12,103 bases of DNA, taken from contig DDSI01000260.1 of assembly GCA_002343335.1 (NCBI GenBank), positions 183 through 12,285 on the forward strand, written 5' to 3'. The first letter of the stretch is position 1; each line of letters opens with the position of its first letter. The position numbers and the translations under genes were made by a program. The DNA comes from Bacteriovoracaceae bacterium UBA2394. Its GTDB lineage: Bacteria > Bdellovibrionota > UBA2394. Below, piece by piece: positions 1 to 5,781 of this stretch. The notes under the pieces were generated by a model that was given only the letters and a program-made list of their open reading frames with translations, ran no database searches and was not told the origin of the DNA.

Positions 1-7
1 GATAAGA

Positions 8-27
8 ACGATTCTTCGATTAATCGT
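8..27 (-). terminator. weak hairpin at the end of the small secreted gene
   Basis: Read on the minus strand, ACGATT (27-22) and AATCGT (13-8) can pair around an 8-nt loop, and a T-rich stretch (TTCTTATC) follows. The stem is AT-rich and overlaps the TAA stop at 20-22, so it would make a poor terminator. It also contains a perfect 10-bp palindrome, CGATTAATCG (17-26). The call is tentative, because the window ends immediately beyond it. Confidence 0.2.
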
Positions 28-262
28 ACCTATTTCCTATAAGAAGAGCGCCATCTGCCTGTATCTGGCTTGCCATGAAATCTGGGAAGTTCCATTTTTG
101 AAAGAAAGGTTTTTGAGCAGGTGTCGGAGAAGGCACCGATCTAACCATCGCGGTACACCCGGAGCCGGATGTCAGTGGTACCAATGGATTATCCATCGCA
201 TACACAAACTCAACAGCAAGGATTGAGATAAATCCCAATATTTTCATATGTCTCTTAAGCAT
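20..262 (-). CDS. small secreted protein of unknown function, about 80 residues
   Basis: I do not recognise the family. Residues 1-22 look like a Sec signal peptide: a basic start (MLKRHMK), a hydrophobic stretch (ILGFISILAVEFV) and likely cleavage after FVYA, leaving about 58 mature residues. The mature part has a Ser/Pro/Thr-rich middle with one Cys (residue 36), then an aromatic stretch (FFQKWNF) and a C-terminal DGALLIG motif at residues 70-76. That tail resembles the C-terminus of the secreted coiled-coil protein at 8728-9864. There are two possible ATG starts, 262 and 247; both keep a signal peptide and neither has a strong Shine-Dalgarno. A TATAAT lies about 50-65 nt upstream. The gene lies 91 bp downstream of purF on the same strand, so it could be read through from the pur operon or have its own promoter. 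Its signal peptide and the shared tail argue that it is real, despite its size. Confidence 0.6.
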   Translation of the reverse strand: MLKRHMKILGFISILAVEFVYAMDNPLVPLTSGSGCTAMVRSVPSPTPAQKPFFQKWNFPDFMASQIQADGALLIGNRYD

Positions 263-313
263 TGCTTAATCAATGCCAAGCACTCGCCCGCCGCAAGCAG
301 AAAGACCGTGATT

Positions 314-342
314 ATTATAATGATCGGTGGACCCTCAAAAAG
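314..342 (-). promoter_or_regulatory. candidate promoter upstream of the 80-residue gene
   Basis: The minus strand has a perfect TATAAT at 319-314. A 16-17 nt spacer places only a poor -35 (TTTTTG or CTTTTT) near 336-342. The predicted start near 307 would give a 45-60 nt leader before either ATG. The TATAAT sits in an almost perfect 16-bp palindrome (309-324), so it reads as TATAAT on both strands. No T-tailed terminator for purF is visible in the 263-353 gap; there is only a 4-bp CCCT/AGGG stem at 332-344. Confidence 0.3.
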
Positions 343-353
343 GGCATCAGTGG

Positions 354-1796
354 CTAAACCCTGAGTAAATTATCTTTCGGCTCGACGGGGTATTTACCGG
401 AAAAGCAGGCGTCGCACATGGAGGTTTTCGTTCCTAACTTTTCGTACAAGGAAGCCAAATCTAGATACTTGAGAGAATCCACATTCAAGAACGACTGAAT
501 TTCCGAAACGGACTGCCTGGCTGCGATAAGCTGCTGCCGCTCGGGCGTGTCGATTCCGTAGTAGCAGGGAGAAATGGTCGGAGGCGCGGAGATTCGCATG
601 TGGATTTCTGCCGCGCCGGCTTCTCGAAGCAGCGTGTTAATTTTTTTGGAAGTCGTCCCCCGCACGAGCGAATCATCCACCACCACAATCCTTTTTCCTT
701 TGAGATCTTCAGGCAGAGGATTTTGTTTAATCTTCACCGAGAAATCTCGAATCATTTGATGGGGCTCAATGAAAGTCCGGCCGATGTAATGATTTCGAAT
801 GATTCCCATTTCAAAAGGCGTCTTACTTTCCTGCGAATAGCCGATTGCGGCAGGAATTCCAGAATCCGGAACACCAATGACCATATCGGCTTTGAATCCC
901 TTCTTTCGATCCTCTTCCGCCAAAAGCGCTCCCATCTTTTTTCTCATCTCATAAACTGATTTTCCAAAGACGACGGAATCAGGACGCGAAAAATAAATCC
1001 ACTCGAACACGCACGGAGCTGGCTTTGGCCTCTCCGGCAAAAACCACGACTGCATCCCCTCTTTCTCTGAAAATTCCAGAACTTCGCCAGGCTCTAACTC
1101 CCTGACAAAATCCGCTCCAATGAGATCGAAGGCCACCGATTCCGAAGCTGCGACAAAACCATTTTGCAATTTTCCAAGTACAAGGGGACGAAATCCGTGA
1201 GGATCCTTCAGCACAAAAAGTTTGGTCTCTGCTCCTTCGCGAACAAATAGCGTGAGGCTAAATGCTCCTTCAATTTGACTGAGCGTTTTAGTGAGTCGAT
1301 CGCGAAGCGTCGCCCCTTCACTTCGCGCGAGGAGATGCAAAATCACTTCGGTATCCACATTGGTCTGAAAAACACTGCCCTTTTTTTCCAAATCCCGGCG
1401 AAGATGAAGAGCGTTCGTCAAATTTCCATTGTGAGCGACTGCCACTTCTCCAAAAGAAGATTCCACCCAAAGTGGCTGAAGATTTTTGGCGTGGCTTCCC
1501 CCTGCGGTGGAATAGCGCACATGTCCAATGGCGCGATTTCCGGCCAGTTGGTTCAGCTCATTCTTGGAAAAAACTTGAGAGACGAGTCCTTGGCCGCGAT
1601 GACCGATGAGACGCTCGCCATTGGAGGTGATAATGCCCGCCCCTTCTTGCCCCCGATGTTGGAGCGCAAATAATCCCAAGTAGGTGAGATGCGCCGCCTC
1701 GGGAACATCCCAAGCGGCAAACACTCCACATTTGTCTCGCATTTGGTCCGCCGACTCGGCTGACAGTGGCTTGACGATCGAAGACGCCTTACTCAT
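354..1796 (-). CDS. purF: amidophosphoribosyltransferase (glutamine PRPP amidotransferase)
   Basis: This enzyme catalyses the first committed step of purine synthesis: PRPP plus glutamine gives 5-phosphoribosylamine. With the ATG at 1796 the protein has 480 residues. The glutaminase domain starts at a CGVF motif whose Cys23 would be the N-terminal nucleophile after removal of a 22-residue propeptide. HRGQEGAG and AHNGNL follow. The phosphoribosyltransferase domain carries the PRPP loop VVVDDSLVRGTT (about 371-382). Cys262, Cys411, Cys461 and Cys464 (the last two in CDAC) match the four-Cys iron-sulfur ligand set of the Bacillus-type enzyme, so this is probably the oxygen-sensitive 4Fe-4S form. 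The ATG overlaps the purL stop as TAATG; a TTG at 1814 would add six residues but is less likely. It is the last gene of the pur operon. Confidence 0.96.
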   Translation of the reverse strand: MSKASSIVKPLSAESADQMRDKCGVFAAWDVPEAAHLTYLGLFALQHRGQEGAGIITSNGERLIGHRGQGLVSQVFSKNELNQLAGNRAIGHVRYSTAGGSHAKNLQPLWVESSFGEVAVAHNGNLTNALHLRRDLEKKGSVFQTNVDTEVILHLLARSEGATLRDRLTKTLSQIEGAFSLTLFVREGAETKLFVLKDPHGFRPLVLGKLQNGFVAASESVAFDLIGADFVRELEPGEVLEFSEKEGMQSWFLPERPKPAPCVFEWIYFSRPDSVVFGKSVYEMRKKMGALLAEEDRKKGFKADMVIGVPDSGIPAAIGYSQESKTPFEMGIIRNHYIGRTFIEPHQMIRDFSVKIKQNPLPEDLKGKRIVVVDDSLVRGTTSKKINTLLREAGAAEIHMRISAPPTISPCYYGIDTPERQQLIAARQSVSEIQSFLNVDSLKYLDLASLYEKLGTKTSMCDACFSGKYPVEPKDNLLRV

Positions 1797-4048
1797 TAAA
1801 AAACGGACTCCCAAATCTCTCGAAGCTCATCCGTGGCTCCGCTCAGCGATGGCCTGACTCGATAGACAGGCTCCTTTGCCACAGTGCCAAGGCGCTTCAA
1901 CTGAAGTTTAAAATCCATTCCGAGCTTCATTAAGAGAGCACGATTGGAAGCATCGATTTCCACAATCACTCGGCCTTGTTGTTCACCAAAAAGCAGGGTG
2001 TCGCGCCGGCTTTGACTCTTACTCAAATCCCCATCGAAGCCCCAAACCTGTCCATTTTCTTTGAAGCACGCCTTTGCAAGAGCGACGGCCAATCCCCCTT
2101 GAGAAACTTCGCGACAGCTTAGGAACAATTGCGATGCTTGGGCAGAAAGAAGTGCATTTTGCAAACGCTTCTCGCCTGATAGATCGATCGGGGGCAGATG
2201 AGCGGCCAAATTGGCATCTTCCAAAATGATCCGGGCATAGGCCGATCCGCCCGGCAGCGTCTCTACCGAAGAGGGTTCATGAATATCCACCATCCAAACT
2301 TCAGACCCCGCCTTTTGAAAAATGGAAGGTCTCGCCAATCGCACATCGTCGAGCGCGCCCACGGTCATCACAAATGTCGTCGGAAAAATATCGCGGCTCA
2401 CACCGTCCGTTTTTGTCTGATTGTAGAGAGATACATTTCCCGAGATGCAGGGCGTATCAAAAACTTCAGCAGCGAGGTTCAATCCCTTCACCGTTCTCTC
2501 AAGCGCTCCTTGGACTTTGGGCGTCGTGGGATTTCCAAGATTTACGCCGTCGCTGTAAGCAATCGCTTTGGCACCGACACATGCTAGCGCACGAATTCCT
2601 TTGAGGAGCGCGGACTGAGCCCCGTAGAGCGGATCGATTTGATAGTGATCTTCATCGGCCACCCCTTTGAATGCAATTCCTCGATTGCCTTTGCCTTCCT
2701 CGTCGGCCCAAATCACTGCGGCATCATGGCCAGGACCGAGAACGGTAGAAGCGCCCACCGTCGAGTCATAGCGTTCAAAAACATTTTTCTTCGACGCGAT
2801 ACTCGGATGCTTCAAAAGCAATTGCAAAACCTCGAGTTCCTTTTTGACATCCGAAGGAGTGGGCGCATTTAAATTTACCGTCGGATTCACCCATGCAGGT
2901 TCTGGCAAATCGGCAGGGGGTGGATCTTGAATTTCCATTACGGGAAGATCGACGACTTTCTCACCATTAAAAAACATCTCCAAGCGATCGCCGGGGATCG
3001 TTTCTCCGATGACTGCGCACTCGCAGCCCCATTTATCAAATATAATTTTTCGAAATGCCGCTTCGGAGCCTTTTTGTACCACGGCGAGCATACGCTCTTG
3101 CGATTCGCTAAGGAGAAGCTCAAAAGGTTGCATCCCCTCTTCGCGCATGGGCACTTGATTCAAATCCACGCGCATTCCCACATTGGATTTGAAGGAAATT
3201 TCCATCGTCGAGCAAGTCAAGCCGGCCGCGCCCATGTCTTGAATGGCGATCAACTTGTCGGAAAGCTGATCCATCACTTCAAGCGTCGCTTCCATGAGCG
3301 TCTTTTCTTTGAAAGGATCCCCGACCTGCACTCGAATCTTTTGCTCTTTCGTTTGCGTCTTTGACGACTCAAAATCCGCCGACGCTAATAGCGATGCGCC
3401 GTGAATACCGTCTCGACCGGTGCGAGCACCCCAAATCATCACCGAGCAACCGGGGGCAGCCGACGCCGATTTAAAGATCTTCGCGCGATCCACCACGCCG
3501 AGTGCAAAAACGTTCACCAAAATATTTCCGGAGTAACACTTGTTGGTGGAGATGTGTCCGCCCGTCGTGGGGATCCCCATGCAATTTCCATAGTGGGCAA
3601 TTCCGCTCACCACGCCCTCCAACAACAGTCTATGCTTTGAATCGTTTCGAAAATCTCCAAAGCGCAAGTAATTCCCGAGCGCGATCGGACGAGCCCCCAT
3701 CGTAAAGATATCTCGCAAAATCCCGCCGACGCCCGTGGCTGCGCCTTGGAAAGGCTCCACAAAACTGGGATGATTATGGCTTTCAATCTTAAACGCGATA
3801 GCACGCTTGTCATCCAAGCTTACGAGGCCGGCATTCTCACCCGGCCCTTGCAGCACCGCTTCGGAATGTGTGCGAAGTTGTCTCAAAAATCGCTTCGACG
3901 ATTTGTACGAGCAATGCTCTGACCACATCACTCCGATCATTTGAATTTCGGTGGGAGAAGGATCGCGCTTCAAGGTCTCCCGAAAATGAATCCATTCTTT
4001 CTCCGTGAGTCCGCAAGCCAAGGCGAGTGCTTTCAAATCAATACTCAT
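1796..4048 (-). CDS. purL: phosphoribosylformylglycinamidine synthase, large subunit PurL
   Basis: PurL is the ATP-dependent synthetase subunit of FGAM synthase and converts FGAR to FGAM with ammonia delivered by PurQ. At 750 residues it is the small, Bacillus-type PurL that needs separate PurS and PurQ, not the roughly 1300-residue fused enzyme of enterobacteria. Visible signatures are WSEHCSYK (42-49), GPGENAG (68-74), KIESHNHPSFVEPFQGAATG (87-106), DMGAAGL (271-277) and LLSESQERM (312-320). A second AIR-synthase-like half carries GGSAYA and SQGGLAVALA. The ATG overlaps the purQ stop by ATGA and the TAA overlaps the purF start, so it lies inside a translationally coupled operon. No disruption is seen. 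Confidence 0.97.
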   Translation of the reverse strand: MSIDLKALALACGLTEKEWIHFRETLKRDPSPTEIQMIGVMWSEHCSYKSSKRFLRQLRTHSEAVLQGPGENAGLVSLDDKRAIAFKIESHNHPSFVEPFQGAATGVGGILRDIFTMGARPIALGNYLRFGDFRNDSKHRLLLEGVVSGIAHYGNCMGIPTTGGHISTNKCYSGNILVNVFALGVVDRAKIFKSASAAPGCSVMIWGARTGRDGIHGASLLASADFESSKTQTKEQKIRVQVGDPFKEKTLMEATLEVMDQLSDKLIAIQDMGAAGLTCSTMEISFKSNVGMRVDLNQVPMREEGMQPFELLLSESQERMLAVVQKGSEAAFRKIIFDKWGCECAVIGETIPGDRLEMFFNGEKVVDLPVMEIQDPPPADLPEPAWVNPTVNLNAPTPSDVKKELEVLQLLLKHPSIASKKNVFERYDSTVGASTVLGPGHDAAVIWADEEGKGNRGIAFKGVADEDHYQIDPLYGAQSALLKGIRALACVGAKAIAYSDGVNLGNPTTPKVQGALERTVKGLNLAAEVFDTPCISGNVSLYNQTKTDGVSRDIFPTTFVMTVGALDDVRLARPSIFQKAGSEVWMVDIHEPSSVETLPGGSAYARIILEDANLAAHLPPIDLSGEKRLQNALLSAQASQLFLSCREVSQGGLAVALAKACFKENGQVWGFDGDLSKSQSRRDTLLFGEQQGRVIVEIDASNRALLMKLGMDFKLQLKRLGTVAKEPVYRVRPSLSGATDELREIWESVF

Positions 4049-4725
4049 GCTCGCGCCACCGCCTTCACGGCATTTTCGAAGAACTTTTGCCCATCGGCGT
4101 TTCGAGTCTCGCCAAAGAAAGCTCGCTCCGGATGCGGCATGAGCGCAAAAAGCGAACCCTTACCCAATTGTCGATAAACTGCGGCTATTCCCTCCGCGGA
4201 GCCATTCGGATTTTCGCCGAAATAATAGAGCGGCGAACTTGCATCGAGCGCATCGATTTTGGATTTTTGATAATTTCCAAAGCGATGCGCGATGGGAAAG
4301 TGCCAAACTTTTCCAATATCTTCCTTTTGAATCCAAGGATAGGCCTCCGCCTTCACTTCGAGCGCCGCATTTTTGGAAATAAATCTGAGGGATTGGTTCA
4401 CATGCAGATAGCCGGGGAGCAATCGTGACTCGACCAAAATTTGAAAGCCATTGCAGATGCCAAGCACATGAGCGCCTGCTTCCACCGCTTTTTCCAAACC
4501 TTTAAGCGCGTTACTCAATTTTGCGATTGCACCGGCGCGTAAATAATCCCCAAAAGAAAATCCGCCAGGAATGCCAATAACTTCGTATTGTCCCACTTCG
4601 ATCGGATCTTCATGCCAATGATACTGAGCCGCGATGCCGGGCAGAGATTTGAAAACTTTAAGTAAATCGTGGTCGCAGTTAGAGCCTGGAAATTGCACCA
4701 CCGCCCACGACCGGTTCCCGGTCAT
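4045..4725 (-). CDS. purQ: phosphoribosylformylglycinamidine synthase, glutaminase subunit PurQ
   Basis: This is a class I glutamine amidotransferase that hydrolyses glutamine and channels ammonia to PurL. It has 226 residues, the usual length for a free-standing PurQ. Key features are VVQFPGSNCD near the N-terminus (9-18), the GIPGGFSFGDYLRAG oxyanion-side motif (51-65), the nucleophile Cys91 in GICNGFQ, and the catalytic His198/Glu200 pair in MPHPERAFFG. The ATG at 4725 overlaps the purS stop (ATGA), and AGAGG lies about 11 nt upstream. The stop overlaps the purL ATG in the same way, which suggests balanced synthesis of the complex subunits. Confidence 0.97.
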   Translation of the reverse strand: MTGNRSWAVVQFPGSNCDHDLLKVFKSLPGIAAQYHWHEDPIEVGQYEVIGIPGGFSFGDYLRAGAIAKLSNALKGLEKAVEAGAHVLGICNGFQILVESRLLPGYLHVNQSLRFISKNAALEVKAEAYPWIQKEDIGKVWHFPIAHRFGNYQKSKIDALDASSPLYYFGENPNGSAEGIAAVYRQLGKGSLFALMPHPERAFFGETRNADGQKFFENAVKAVARA

Positions 4726-4976
4726 GGCTTCAGGACCTCTACTTCAAAATTTTCCATCACCACGCTCGAGAGAAGTTTTTGCGCCATATCGCGTCCGAGC
4801 GAAATTGCATGGGCTTCGTCTTCAGCCTTCAAACTAATCATAAAAAGCTTATCGCACTCGACTCGCTCGACGGTTCTAAATTCTAATTTTTGCAGCGCCG
4901 TAAAAATGGCTTCCGCCTGCGGATCCAAGATCCCGTCTTTGTATCTCACTCGAACTTTCAATTGAAACGTCTTCAC
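4722..4976 (-). CDS. purS: phosphoribosylformylglycinamidine synthase subunit PurS
   Basis: PurS is the small structural subunit that bridges PurL and PurQ in the three-part FGAM synthase. I place the start at a GTG at 4976, one base after the purC TAG. A strong Shine-Dalgarno (AGAGGTGG) lies about 6 nt upstream, and the resulting 84 residues fit the family length. A longer reading from a GTG at 5015 would add 13 residues (MRAWKPHSKRWPS) overlapping purC and is not supported. The body shows the typical start FQLKVRVRYKDGILDPQ, which includes the conserved (K/R)xGILDPQ, and the C-terminal half VERVECDKLF. The gene overlaps purQ by 4 nt. Confidence 0.93.
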   Translation of the reverse strand: MKTFQLKVRVRYKDGILDPQAEAIFTALQKLEFRTVERVECDKLFMISLKAEDEAHAISLGRDMAQKLLSSVVMENFEVEVLKP

Positions 4977-4977
4977 G

Positions 4978-5703
4978 CTAGGCCACCTCTTTGAGTGCGG
5001 CTTCCACGCGCGCACATACCTGACGATATCCCGTCATCAAATCCCCTAAATCAAACCGAAAGCGATCTTTATCGAGCTTCTCTCCTGAGACCTTATCCCA
5101 GAGCCGGCAGGTATCCGGAGAAACTTCATCCGCCAAAATGATTTCGCCGCTCGCGGTTTTTCCAAATTCCAATTTGAAATCCGCCAAAATTAGACCAGCG
5201 CGATCAAAAAGCTTTTTTAGCGCCTCATTCGTTTTCAGCGCCATCTCTTTCAAAGTTTTCAAATCCGCGGGCGATTGTTTGTAGAGCGCGATCAAAATAT
5301 CGTCGGAGACAAGCGGATCTCCTTTTTCATCGGACTTGTAATAGAATTCCACGAGCGGAGGATGGAGCGGCAAGCCCTCCTTTTCCTGCAATCGTTTCGC
5401 CAAGGATCCCGCTAAAATATTTCGGACGACCACCTCGACCGGCAGCATCGTCAGCGCTTCGGATTCAAAGCTGCGTTCATCGATCAGTTTTAAAAAATGC
5501 ACGCGGATTCCCGTACGCTTCAGATACTCAAAAATCATGCTGGAAATTTTAAGATTGGCTGCGCCCTTTCCCTCAAACTCTTGCTTCTTTTGAGCGTTGA
5601 AAGCGGTGGCAAAGTCTTTGAAAAAATGCACGAGCGTGCCCCGGCTCGTCTTGTAGAGAATTTTAGCTTTGCCTTCGTAAATTCGCTCGCCGTAAGCAGC
5701 CAC
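4978..5703 (-). CDS. purC: phosphoribosylaminoimidazole-succinocarboxamide synthase (SAICAR synthetase)
   Basis: The enzyme joins CAIR and aspartate with ATP to make SAICAR. The 241 residues match the usual bacterial length. Signatures are YEGKAKILY (8-16), the DFATAFNAQKK stretch, VVVRNILAGSLAKR, the LVEFYYKSDEKGDPLVSDD region, LADFKLEFG, and LADEVSPDTCRLWD near the C-terminus. It is the first gene of the pur operon and lies divergent from mutS. The start is a GTG at 5703, fixed by the conserved N-terminus. No Shine-Dalgarno is visible at proper spacing; an AGGA lies some 15 nt away. A candidate promoter would start the transcript only a few bases upstream, so the mRNA may be nearly leaderless. 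Confidence 0.96.
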   Translation of the reverse strand: MAAYGERIYEGKAKILYKTSRGTLVHFFKDFATAFNAQKKQEFEGKGAANLKISSMIFEYLKRTGIRVHFLKLIDERSFESEALTMLPVEVVVRNILAGSLAKRLQEKEGLPLHPPLVEFYYKSDEKGDPLVSDDILIALYKQSPADLKTLKEMALKTNEALKKLFDRAGLILADFKLEFGKTASGEIILADEVSPDTCRLWDKVSGEKLDKDRFRFDLGDLMTGYRQVCARVEAALKEVA

Positions 5704-5712
5704 TTGCTGACT

Positions 5713-5741
5713 AATAGATCCTACGGGGTATCGAAAATCAA
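5713..5741 (-). promoter_or_regulatory. candidate promoter of the pur operon
   Basis: On the minus strand TTGATT (5741-5736, 4 of 6 matches to TTGACA) is separated by exactly 17 nt from TCTATT (5718-5713, 4 of 6 matches to TATAAT). The transcript would begin near 5706, three or so bases before the purC GTG. The 78-bp gap carries no leader long enough for a purine riboswitch, and I see no PurR-type palindrome. The call is by consensus only. Confidence 0.4.
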
Positions 5742-5764
5742 CGCTTCCCTTGCTCTTTTGGAGC

Positions 5765-5779
5765 GCCTAATTTCTAGGC
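5765..5779 (+). promoter_or_regulatory. inverted repeat just before the mutS start
   Basis: GCCTA-ATTTC-TAGGC gives a 5-bp stem with a 5-nt loop, ending 2 nt before the mutS ATG. The only Shine-Dalgarno-like AGG for mutS lies in the right arm. It could be a weak mRNA hairpin that limits initiation or a small operator, or it may be chance at this length. Confidence 0.25.
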
Positions 5780-5781
5780 CC

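Noticed and set aside
332..344. CCCT/AGGG mini-hairpin as purF terminator
   Set aside because: The stem has only four pairs, no T run follows on the minus strand, and the sequence overlaps a promoter-like element.
600..959. Plus-strand open frame of 119 codons inside purF
   Set aside because: It is antisense to a confidently assigned purF, has no family features and no start signal. The same holds for 1275-1673 and for the frames opposite purL and purQ (2198-2587, 2927-3364, 4027-4428).
5497..5781. In-frame N-terminal extension of mutS
   Set aside because: The open frame continues upstream of the ATG at 5782, but its sequence is the antisense of purC and the intergenic gap. MutS family similarity begins well after 5782.
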